Below, piece by piece: positions 1-6,620 of a stretch of DNA of 7,041 nucleotides (within the stretch, counting starts at the first letter, position 1; each line of letters begins with the position of its first letter). Below the pieces are notes generated by a model. That model ran no database searches. It was not told where the DNA came from and saw only the letters and a program-made list of their open reading frames with translations. Source of the stretch: CAZIRO01 sp964541595 (lineage in GTDB: Bacteria; Acidobacteriota; HRBIN11); contig CAZIRO010000147.1 in assembly GCA_964541595.1 (NCBI GenBank), forward strand, positions 1-7,041. Reading direction: 5' to 3'. The position numbers were made by a program, and so were the translations under genes.

Positions 1-1
1 A

Positions 2-976
2 TGGATGCACCAGATCCAGGAGATCTGGCATTTTGTCCAACAACGGGACCGGATCTGGTCACAAATGCACGTTCAGGTCCGGCATTACGTTCAGCAGGTG
101 GAAGAACTCTGGAATACCCTGCAACAGACATATCCGAGAGTCCATCCGGAACCCATGCGCTGGCAGGCACTGCAGGTGGAGATCGAGGCATTGAAACAGG
201 CGGTTGCCCGAAATGCTCCGAATCCGGCGTATTCCCGTGAAAAGGTGCAGGATCGGGGACTGGCCGAACTGCCGCTGAGTCAGGACTTTCGCTACATGGT
301 CTTTGAAGAAATCTTTCGCGGTTCATCCGACTGGTTAAAAGGAAAACTGCGGAACTACATCGGGATTTTTGCCGATGCGCCGGAACCCATCGTCGACATC
401 GGCTGCGGGCGGGGGGAGTTCCTCGAATTGATGCGGGAAATCGGTAAGGATGCATACGGGGTCGAGATCAATCAATGGGCCGTGCGCCGGCTACGGGAGC
501 GGGGGTTGCGGGTCGTCGCTGAAGACGCGCTGGCACACGTGCGCGGGTTGTCTGCGAACACGATCGGCGGCGTGTTCTGCGCGCAAATGGTCGAGCACCT
601 GATGCCGGACGATGTGTTCACATTGCTGAAACATCTGTTTCTGGCGATGAAACCAGGAGCACCCATTCTCATCGAAACGGTGAATCCGCTGTCCGTATTT
701 GCCTTTCATCATACGTTCTTACTGGATCCGACGCACGTCTATCCCGTACATCCGCAGACGCTGGTGTTTATGTTGCGGTATATCGGATTTGAACGCGTGG
801 AACCCCGGTTTATCACACCCTTACCCGACGATGCAAAACTTCCCGTACCCGAACCGGCACCATCCGATCCGTCGTCCGCCGTGTGGGCCTATCTGACCGA
901 TCTGGTCCGCCGGCTCAATCAGTTTTTGTACGGGCCGGTGGAGTACTACGTGCTCGCATATAAACCCCATGATTGA
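2..976 (+). CDS. Class I SAM-dependent methyltransferase with N-terminal coiled coil (5' partial)
   Basis: Probably transfers a methyl group from S-adenosylmethionine to a surface glycan or its precursor; the substrate is inferred only from the two glycosyltransferase-like genes that follow. Numbering from the ATG at 5, the SAM-binding glycine loop DIGCGRGEF starts at residue 131, the acidic residue ending strand 2 is E154 (GVEIN), and the post-strand-4 segment reads AQMVEHLMPDD. The family hallmark ETVNPLS...LDPTHVYPVHP follows. Residues 4-39 carry hydrophobics at regular 3/4 spacing (I4, I7, V11, W18, M21, V25, Y28, V32, L35, L39), and residues 53-67 repeat the pattern, so the N-terminus is a predicted coiled coil. 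The frame is open to the left edge, and the codon before the ATG is Trp, on the same heptad face. The true start is therefore likely upstream and the gene is truncated here. The general class is secure; the exact role is not. Confidence 0.88.
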   Translation, partial: WMHQIQEIWHFVQQRDRIWSQMHVQVRHYVQQVEELWNTLQQTYPRVHPEPMRWQALQVEIEALKQAVARNAPNPAYSREKVQDRGLAELPLSQDFRYMVFEEIFRGSSDWLKGKLRNYIGIFADAPEPIVDIGCGRGEFLELMREIGKDAYGVEINQWAVRRLRERGLRVVAEDALAHVRGLSANTIGGVFCAQMVEHLMPDDVFTLLKHLFLAMKPGAPILIETVNPLSVFAFHHTFLLDPTHVYPVHPQTLVFMLRYIGFERVEPRFITPLPDDAKLPVPEPAPSDPSSAVWAYLTDLVRRLNQFLYGPVEYYVLAYKPHD

Positions 977-1012
977 CGTGTACGGACATCGGATTGTCCC
1001 GTTTGCACACCC

Positions 1013-2068
1013 ATGGTACGTATACTGGTGTGTTCTCCGAAATTGTTCTGGATGACCGGTGGTGCCGAACGGTTGTGTCAGGAGATCGTGCGTCGTCTGC
1101 ACGCTGCGGGTTGTGATGTGGACACGGTAGCAATGCCCTTTCGTTCCTGGCCACATACGGCAGCACTGCAAAGTGCATTGCTCTGGCGGTGGCTGGAGAT
1201 CCCTGCGGACGGGGCAACCGGTGTGGACTGCGTGCTGGCAATGAAGGCCCCCGCGTATCTCATACGTCATCCGCGGAAAGTCGTCTGGTTGATCCATCAA
1301 TTCCGCGAGGTGTATGAGTTCGCCGATACACCATACTCGGGATACGGATGTGATCGACCGGACAGTATTCAACTCATGCGCTGGTACGTTGAAGCCGATC
1401 GACAGGCATTGAACGAAGCCGTTGCGCTGTGGACGATCTCCGCAAATGTGCGCCGTCGTCTGCAGAGGTACCTGGATCTGGATGCGGAAGTCGTATATCC
1501 GCCGCCGCCGCGCGCGGACCGGTTCTACTGTGTGGATTACGAACCTGCCGTACTCGTTGTTCAGCGTCTGGAACCGCATAAACGGACCGCGCTGCTCATT
1601 CAGAGTCTCCTGCACGTCCGCGGTGATTATCAACTGTGGCTGGTGGGCCGGGGATCCGAATCTGACAGGATTCGGGCCATGCTGCGTGCGTATCATCTGC
1701 AGGAACGCGTGCGGTGGTACCCGGATGCCTCGGAGGATACCCTGCTGCAACTGTATGCACGCTGCCGTTGCGTGTTCTACGGACCGTATGATGAGGACTA
1801 CGGGTTTGTACCGCTGGAAGCCTTTCTCGCGCATAAACCGGTCATCACCACAACGGACAGCGGGGGGCCGCTGGAATTCGTGCGTCACGGGGAAAACGGC
1901 TGGGTTTGTTCGCCAGAACCCCGCGCGATCGCGTCAGCCATTCAGATCATGCTGGATGACGCAGATCTGGCACAACACCTGGGAGAGAACGGCAACACGG
2001 TCGCCGCGGCTATCCGCTGGGAACCGATCGTGCAACGTCTGCAGGCGATCGCACGGTCGGTTGAGTGA
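1013..2068 (+). CDS. Glycosyltransferase, GT4-like (GT-B fold)
   Basis: Predicted to be a retaining GT-B enzyme that moves a sugar from a nucleotide-sugar donor to a growing surface glycan at the cytoplasmic face. The 351-aa length is normal for the family. The N-terminal Rossmann half opens with strand RILVCSP and the loop GGAER (residues 16-20). The C-terminal half has the donor-binding pair R185 and K190 (QRLEPHK) and an intact E-x7-E signature, E261 to E269 (EDYGFVPLE), followed by the usual HKPVI and GGPLEFV segments. ATG 1013 is the only start available: there is no ATG, GTG or TTG in frame between the upstream stop at 976 and this codon. No Shine-Dalgarno-like purine run precedes it. 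It lies 36 bp after the methyltransferase gene and overlaps the next gene by 4 bp, so all three are probably one transcript. Donor and acceptor are unknown. Confidence 0.9.
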   Translation: MVRILVCSPKLFWMTGGAERLCQEIVRRLHAAGCDVDTVAMPFRSWPHTAALQSALLWRWLEIPADGATGVDCVLAMKAPAYLIRHPRKVVWLIHQFREVYEFADTPYSGYGCDRPDSIQLMRWYVEADRQALNEAVALWTISANVRRRLQRYLDLDAEVVYPPPPRADRFYCVDYEPAVLVVQRLEPHKRTALLIQSLLHVRGDYQLWLVGRGSESDRIRAMLRAYHLQERVRWYPDASEDTLLQLYARCRCVFYGPYDEDYGFVPLEAFLAHKPVITTTDSGGPLEFVRHGENGWVCSPEPRAIASAIQIMLDDADLAQHLGENGNTVAAAIRWEPIVQRLQAIARSVE

Positions 2069-3459
2069 GCAAAATGCAGCAACACGCCATGCGTATACCG
2101 TCATCGGTGTGGATGTTGGGTCCGTTGCCACCGGTGCCGGGTGCCGTGGCAGAATACGTCGACCACATGGCGGAGATACTGCACACGCGTGCGGGTCTGG
2201 ATGTGCACGTCGTGACCCACGCCCCGACACGATCCCGGCATCGATCCTATTCGGTTCACTCCTGTCAGGAATTCATCTGTCGATTCGCGCAACACCGGGA
2301 CGATACCGTTTTTGTATATCACCTCGCAAACGATCGCACGTTCGATTTCGTGTACGCGTTTCTGCTGACGTATCCCGGTCTGGTCATTTTTCATGACACC
2401 GTGGTGGGTCCATCGCGGTTGCATCATCTGCTGGAATGGGCTGTCCGTACGGGAAATGTGGAAACCCTGCGGGACGTGTTCCCGGACCCGGTCGCGCCCG
2501 TATGGAAAGAATTGCTCCGGGAACAGTACGTGCGTATTTCGGAACTGGGACGCGTACTGCGGCTGACCCGTCCGTTCCTTCAGATGGCATGGGCGGCGAT
2601 TGTACACAGTCCGGAGGATGCTGTGGCTCTGCGGGACTGTCTGCCGGATGCGGGGATTCATGTGATCCCCCCGGGCATCGGTCCGTCGTTCATGCCCCCC
2701 GGACTGTCTTCTGCGGAACGTGCGGCCCTCCGCCGGCGGTTCGGTATTCCGGAAGGCCATACCCTGCTGGGGATATTTGCCACACGGATCACCCCTCCGG
2801 AGATGGATCCCGTGCTGCAAAGCCTGCGCGATCTGCATCAACGCGGCCGGTCGGTGACCGCACTTGTCGTCACCCGGACTCCCGCGGACGAACCATTGTA
2901 TCGGCAGATCCTGCAGTACGGATTGCATGCACGGGTACGTGTGGTCGCTCCCGCTGGATCGTCCGAGTATCGCGCGTGTATGGCATTCGCCGATATCGCA
3001 TACGTCTGCACCCGGTGGTCTCCTGGCGATGCACTGCTGGATGTCCTGACACTCATGTCCGCAGCACGTCCCGTGATCGTACAGTACCGACGACCGTTTG
3101 CGCACTGGCCGAACGGGATCTGCGCGCGTGTTTCGCTGCGCGAGGGCATTGCCGGGATGGTGCGTCAGATCGAGGTCTGGACGCAGTCTCCGACAGTCCG
3201 GGAAGCGGTCGGATGCCGGGCGCAGCAGTACGTACGACATCGGCACAGTCCGGACCGCATGGTGCAGAACTTTCAGACGGTGTTCCGACTGGTACCGGTG
3301 TACCGCCGGTTATGGCGGGATCCGCGCAAACACTGGACGGGATTCGGACAGCCGCTGCTTGCGCGTCTCTGGCGTGACTGGCAGAGACGGGTACCCGCAT
3401 CGATTGCCCGACGACTGGTGGACCGCGTCCATCCGTTGCTACCGGAATTCAACGTTTGA
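2065..3459 (+). CDS. GT-B/GT4-like protein with degenerate catalytic signature
   Basis: The overall layout is that of a two-domain glycosyltransferase: N-terminal GPLPPVPGAVAEYV (residues 19-32, resembling the PPxxSGIADY opening of many GT4 enzymes), FHDT near residue 110, the inter-domain strand VIPPGIG (200-206), and a C-terminal Rossmann half ending in PVIV. The residues that bind the donor in active GT4 enzymes are missing. R241 is kept, but the lysine five residues on is E246, and the two E-x7-E glutamates align with G321 and T329. It may use another mechanism, bind glycan without catalysis, or act as a partner of the gene before it. A basic, Trp-rich tail follows (residues 413-464). GTG 2065 overlaps the upstream stop by 4 bp, suggesting translational coupling. 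ATG 2074 is an alternative start, with GAG at 2067-2069 just ahead. This is the last gene of the apparent operon. Fold-level call good, function uncertain. Confidence 0.82.
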   Translation: MSKMQQHAMRIPSSVWMLGPLPPVPGAVAEYVDHMAEILHTRAGLDVHVVTHAPTRSRHRSYSVHSCQEFICRFAQHRDDTVFVYHLANDRTFDFVYAFLLTYPGLVIFHDTVVGPSRLHHLLEWAVRTGNVETLRDVFPDPVAPVWKELLREQYVRISELGRVLRLTRPFLQMAWAAIVHSPEDAVALRDCLPDAGIHVIPPGIGPSFMPPGLSSAERAALRRRFGIPEGHTLLGIFATRITPPEMDPVLQSLRDLHQRGRSVTALVVTRTPADEPLYRQILQYGLHARVRVVAPAGSSEYRACMAFADIAYVCTRWSPGDALLDVLTLMSAARPVIVQYRRPFAHWPNGICARVSLREGIAGMVRQIEVWTQSPTVREAVGCRAQQYVRHRHSPDRMVQNFQTVFRLVPVYRRLWRDPRKHWTGFGQPLLARLWRDWQRRVPASIARRLVDRVHPLLPEFNV

Positions 3460-3472
3460 CCCGTCCGGCCTG

Positions 3473-3490
3473 CAGAGTGCAATCACTCTG
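3473..3490. terminator. Hairpin between convergent genes, possible weak or bidirectional terminator
   Basis: A perfect 7-bp stem (CAGAGTG / CACTCTG) with a 4-nt loop CAAT begins 14 bp after the stop of the glycosyltransferase-like gene and ends 61 bp before the end of acnA, which runs towards it. There is no T tract on either strand, so it is not a standard intrinsic terminator. It could stabilise 3' ends or assist Rho-dependent termination. Nothing else is evident in the 92-bp spacer. Confidence 0.35.
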
Positions 3491-3551
3491 ACCGCCCCGA
3501 GCACATACGCATCCGCATACCGACCGCCGGGTTCATGACAGAGGACAGACA

Positions 3552-6293
3552 TCATGCGAGACGTTTGTGCGCATGAAGCATTTGCCGCAGTACGTATGGT
3601 AAAATGCCCCCGTGCCGGTAGTACTCGACTTCCATGGAGGAATCGAGCCGTGCGATCACCGTGAACGCGATCTCCGTCCCGTCCGGACGTGTAGCACGTA
3701 CCCGTAACCGTTTCCGTGGGGTCAGACCGTCCGCGATCCCCTCGATATGATACACTTCTTCTCCGGTGAGTCCGAGGGTCTCCCGGTTCTGTCCGGGCAT
3801 GAACTGCAGCGGCAGGACACCCATCCCGATCAGGTTGTTCCGATGAATGCGTTCGAAACTCTCCGCGATGACCGCACGGACACCCAGCAGCGCCGTGCCT
3901 TTGGCCGCCCAGTCACGTGAACTGCCGGAACCGTACTCCTTCCCGGCGATCACGATAAGTGGCACGCCCTCCTTACGGTATTGCATGGCGGCTGCATAGA
4001 TCGTCATTTTCTGACCGGACGGAAAGTGCACAGTCCAGCCACCCTCGGTCCCGGGAACCAGGAGATTCCGCAACCGGATGTTACCGAACGTGCCCCGGAT
4101 CATGACCTCGTGATTCCCGCGACGCGCGCCGAACGTATTGAACTCCCAGGGTTGCACCCCGAGCGAGATCAGGTACTGGCCGGCGGGGCTGTCCACAGGG
4201 ATGGCACCGGCGGGAGAGATATGGTCAGTCGTCACGGAGTCTCCGAGCAATACAAGCACGCGCGCATCGTGAATGTCGTTTAAGGCGGGAGGCTCCGGGG
4301 GCGTATCGATCAGGAACGGAGGTTCCTGAATGTAGGTCGATTCCGGGTCCCAGGCATAGAGGTCCCCCTCCGGAACTGTCAGCGACTGCCACCGTTCGTC
4401 TCCCTCGAATACATGGGCATAGCGATGTCGGAAGTGTTCCGGTTGCACGACACGTTCGAGGACAGTGCGCACTTCTTCCTGTGTGGGCCAGATGTCTCGC
4501 AGGTATACCGGTTGCCCGTTCGGGTCCCGACCGATGGGATCATTCAGGATGTCGATATCCATGGTTCCGGCGAGTGCATAGGCCACCACAAGCGGCGGGG
4601 ACGCAAGGTACGCGGCACGTACGTGCGAATGGATCCGTCCCTCGAAATTGCGATTGCCACTGAGCACCGCAACGGACACGAGATGGTGATCCTCGATCGC
4701 GCGGGTGACCGATTCCGGTAGCGGACCGCTGTTGCCGATACAGGTTGTGCATCCGTACCCGACAAGATGGAACCGCAATGCTTCCAGATAGGGAAGCAGT
4801 CCGGAGTTCTGGAGATAGTCCGTGACTACCTGCGATCCGGGTGCCAGACTCGTTTTCACATAGGGCGGCACCGTGAGTCCGCGTTCGACGGCTTTCTTCG
4901 CCAGCAGGCCGGCTGCGATCATCACCGTGGGATTGGATGTGTTCGTGCAACTGGTGATCGCGGCGATGACGATCGATCCGTGCCCGATTTCGCTGCAAAT
5001 CGAGTCCAGACGCACGGTGACTTTATGCTGTAACAGGGTAGGCACATCCGCTGCTGCACCGTCCGCGGGAAGAAATGATGTCAACTCCCGACGAAACGCC
5101 GCACGGGCCTCGCGTAACGGAATACGATCGTGCGGGCGACGGGGGCCGGCGATGGTCGGTTCGACGGTCGAGAGGTCCAGTTCAAGGACGTCCGTATACA
5201 CCGCTTCCGGCGCGTCCGGTGCGATAAACATCGTCTGGGCTTTCGTGTACGCGTCCACAAGGGCGATGCGTTCCGGGGGACGACCAGAGGCACGCAGATA
5301 TTCAAGCGTACGGTCGTCCACGGCAAACATGTTGACCGTGGACCCGCATTCCGGTGCCATATTCGCGATGGTTGCCCGGTCCTCGACGCGCAGCGCGTGC
5401 ACACCCGGCCCGAAAAACTCCACAAACTTGCCGACGACGCCGTATTGCCGGAGCATGTGCGTGATCGTCAACACGAGATCGGTCGCCGTGGCGCCTTCCG
5501 GAAGTTCGCCCACCAGACGAACACCGATAACTTCCGGAACAAGCATGAAATATGGCTGGCCGAGCATGGCAGCTTCGGCTTCGATACCGCCCACGCCCCA
5601 GCCAAGAATCCCGAGCGCGTTGATCATCGTCGTATGCGAGTCCGTCCCGAGCAGCGTATCCGGGAAGGCCGTGAGTACGCCATCCGCGTCCGTTCGGGTT
5701 TCCACAACACGGCCGAGAAATTCCAGATTGACCTGATGAACGATGCCCGTACCGGGTGGCACCACGCGCAGGTTTTGAAAGGCCCGTTGCGCCCACTTGA
5801 GAAATATGTACCGCTCCCGATTGCGGGCGTATTCCCGTTCGACGTTCAGCGTAAACGCCAGCGTCGTTCCAAAAAAGTCCACCTGCACGGAATGGTCAAT
5901 GACGAGGTCAACGGGGATCACCGGATGGATGCGGGCGGGATCACCGCCCAGACGGTGGACGGCAGACCGCATGGCCGCGAGATCAACCACACAGGGGACG
6001 CCGGAAAAGTCCTGTAAAATGATACGTGCCGGGATGAACGCAATTTCATGTGCGGAAACGTTTCGCACGTTCCAGCGCGCGAGTGTGAGGACGTCTTCAA
6101 CCGTAACGGTACGATCGTCGCAATGTCGAATCAGATTCTCCAGAAGGATCTTAATGGCGTACGGCAACCGTTCGATCGAGGCGATACCCGCGTCCTGCAA
6201 TGCGGTCAGCCGGTAATATCGGACGCGTCCGTAAGGCGTATCCAGCCAGGCCTCGGTCATGCGACGCAGATCCCGTGCGGAGAGTTCCGCCAT
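3552..6293 (-). CDS. acnA: Aconitate hydratase (aconitase A), complete
   Basis: Interconverts citrate and isocitrate through cis-aconitate in the cytoplasmic TCA or glyoxylate cycle, using a [4Fe-4S] cluster. The 913-aa length fits the AcnA/IRP1 family (E. coli AcnA is about 890 aa). The three cluster ligands are visible as C449 (ITSCTNTSNP), C515 and C518 (GCTTCIGN); their spacing of 66 and 3 residues is the usual one. Other hallmarks are FSGVPCVVDLAAMR near the N-terminus, TDSHTTM with D218-S219-H220, and GWGVGGIEAEAAMLG. The C-terminal swivel domain has LLGDSVTTDHISPAGAI and KEYGSGSSRDWAAKG, with the substrate-binding S792-R793. ATG 6293 is supported by GGAGG seven bases upstream. The gene is convergent with the glycan genes and divergent from the thiolase gene, and appears to be transcribed alone within this window. 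Some AcnA proteins moonlight as mRNA binders when the cluster is lost; nothing here tests that. Confidence 0.98.
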   Translation of the reverse strand: MAELSARDLRRMTEAWLDTPYGRVRYYRLTALQDAGIASIERLPYAIKILLENLIRHCDDRTVTVEDVLTLARWNVRNVSAHEIAFIPARIILQDFSGVPCVVDLAAMRSAVHRLGGDPARIHPVIPVDLVIDHSVQVDFFGTTLAFTLNVEREYARNRERYIFLKWAQRAFQNLRVVPPGTGIVHQVNLEFLGRVVETRTDADGVLTAFPDTLLGTDSHTTMINALGILGWGVGGIEAEAAMLGQPYFMLVPEVIGVRLVGELPEGATATDLVLTITHMLRQYGVVGKFVEFFGPGVHALRVEDRATIANMAPECGSTVNMFAVDDRTLEYLRASGRPPERIALVDAYTKAQTMFIAPDAPEAVYTDVLELDLSTVEPTIAGPRRPHDRIPLREARAAFRRELTSFLPADGAAADVPTLLQHKVTVRLDSICSEIGHGSIVIAAITSCTNTSNPTVMIAAGLLAKKAVERGLTVPPYVKTSLAPGSQVVTDYLQNSGLLPYLEALRFHLVGYGCTTCIGNSGPLPESVTRAIEDHHLVSVAVLSGNRNFEGRIHSHVRAAYLASPPLVVAYALAGTMDIDILNDPIGRDPNGQPVYLRDIWPTQEEVRTVLERVVQPEHFRHRYAHVFEGDERWQSLTVPEGDLYAWDPESTYIQEPPFLIDTPPEPPALNDIHDARVLVLLGDSVTTDHISPAGAIPVDSPAGQYLISLGVQPWEFNTFGARRGNHEVMIRGTFGNIRLRNLLVPGTEGGWTVHFPSGQKMTIYAAAMQYRKEGVPLIVIAGKEYGSGSSRDWAAKGTALLGVRAVIAESFERIHRNNLIGMGVLPLQFMPGQNRETLGLTGEEVYHIEGIADGLTPRKRLRVRATRPDGTEIAFTVIARLDSSMEVEYYRHGGILPYVLRQMLHAHKRLA

Positions 6294-6300
6294 TCCGATA

Positions 6301-6305
6301 CCTCC
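6301..6305 (-). promoter_or_regulatory. Ribosome binding site of acnA
   Basis: The minus strand reads GGAGG, followed by seven bases and the ATG at 6293. This is a consensus Shine-Dalgarno site at ideal spacing and fixes the acnA start. Confidence 0.85.
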
Positions 6306-6328
6306 CTGGGTTACGATGATGCAGTCGT

Positions 6329-6357
6329 ATATTGTGTATTTTTTTCGAGTAAGTCAA
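6329..6357 (-). promoter_or_regulatory. Candidate sigma-70-type promoter of acnA
   Basis: On the minus strand a good -35 box, TTGACT (6357-6352), is followed by an A-rich spacer with seven consecutive A. The hexamer at 17-bp spacing is CAATAT (6334-6329), only 3 of 6 matches to TATAAT. A better hexamer, TATACG (6331-6326), lies at an over-long 20-bp spacing. This AT-rich patch stands out from its GC-rich surroundings and sits about 36 bp before the start codon, so promoter activity is plausible, but the exact -10 is unsure. Confidence 0.4.
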
Positions 6358-6370
6358 TGCAGATCGGCCA

Positions 6371-6546
6371 GGATCGGGACAGGGAATGCACCGGATGAAC
6401 GGATGGACCGGTGGACACCGGGTGTCGGGTGTCAGGTGTCAGGTCCCAGGTGTCGGGTGTCGGGGATCAGGGAAGGACGTGCGCAGCGGAATCGATATAC
6501 CGCTGTCGACATGGACCGTGCAGTGTCCCATTTCCTGTCCCGATCC
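6371..6546. repeat. 18-bp inverted repeat enclosing about 140 bp
   Basis: The left arm at 6371-6388 is GGATCGGGACAGGGAATG. The reverse complement of 6529-6546 is identical at 17 of 18 positions (A for G at position 14). The arms are 140 bp apart and enclose the 7-bp tandem array. No target-site duplication is obvious next to either arm, and there is no coding sequence inside. It could be a small non-autonomous element, a long-range stem, or a paired protein-binding site; the sequence alone does not decide. Confidence 0.7.
6420..6468 (+). repeat. Seven-unit 7-bp tandem repeat, consensus RGGTGTC
   Basis: Seven contiguous heptamers are visible: GGGTGTC, GGGTGTC, AGGTGTC, AGGTCCC, AGGTGTC, GGGTGTC and the diverged GGGGATC. 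The bases just before (GACACC, 6414-6419) are the reverse complement of GGTGTC, so the first unit can pair back on itself. The + strand has regularly spaced G runs. Short heptameric arrays of this sort occur between genes in several bacterial groups; a function is not evident here. Confidence 0.88.
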
Positions 6547-6582
6547 CGGATCTCACCGGAGATGCGTCGATCCGTCGGATTG

Positions 6583-6591
6583 TGCTATGAT
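6583..6591 (+). promoter_or_regulatory. Candidate extended -10 promoter of the thiolase gene
   Basis: The sequence TGC followed by TATGAT (6586-6591) matches the extended -10 form TGn-TATAAT with five of six hexamer bases. The position 17 bp upstream (TGCGTC, 6563-6568) is a poor -35 box, which extended -10 promoters can tolerate. Transcription would begin close to 6598, giving a leader of about 20 bases that just contains the ribosome-binding site. Confidence 0.5.
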
Positions 6592-6610
6592 GAAAACATG
6601 CGCTTTACCC

Positions 6611-6615
6611 GGAGG
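6611..6615 (+). promoter_or_regulatory. Ribosome binding site of the thiolase gene
   Basis: GGAGG lies five bases before the ATG at 6621. It decides this start over the upstream ATG at 6598, which is in a different frame. Confidence 0.85.
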
Positions 6616-6620
6616 TACCC

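Larger units (their letters stand above)
6294..6620. other. Divergent intergenic region between acnA and the thiolase gene
   Basis: These 327 bp hold no credible protein gene. From left to right they contain the acnA ribosome-binding site, an AT-rich candidate acnA promoter, an inverted-repeat arm, a 7-bp tandem array, the second arm, two small palindromes, an extended -10 element and the thiolase ribosome-binding site. The open frames that cross it on the + strand have no Shine-Dalgarno site, encode the translated repeat, and run into the thiolase gene out of frame. Regulation of both flanking genes must come largely from here. Confidence 0.75.

Noticed and set aside
1..240. Frame-1 open frame starting at base 1
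   Set aside because: It overlaps the methyltransferase frame, which shows heptad regularity and continues into a recognised domain. The frame-1 product is Gly/Pro/Thr-rich with no motif.
821..1888. A 355-codon minus-strand open frame opposite the methyltransferase and GT4 genes
   Set aside because: It is also in codon register with the sense genes, it spans two genes and their spacer, and it has no family motif. It is a composition shadow.
2101..3246. A 381-codon open frame on the minus strand, antisense to the GT-like gene
   Set aside because: Its codons are exactly in register with the sense codons, so its stops would need TTA, CTA or TCA in the sense gene, which this GC-rich coding sequence avoids. 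The translation is rich in Arg, His, Pro and Cys with no recognisable domain, and the sense frame has clear family motifs.
6420..6468. Tandem array considered as a CRISPR
   Set aside because: The units are 7 bp and contiguous, with no spacers, and no cas gene is in view.
6371..6546. Inverted repeat considered as an insertion sequence
   Set aside because: There is no transposase or fragment of one inside, the unit is only 176 bp, and no target duplication is visible. It is listed only as a repeat, with a non-autonomous element as one possibility.
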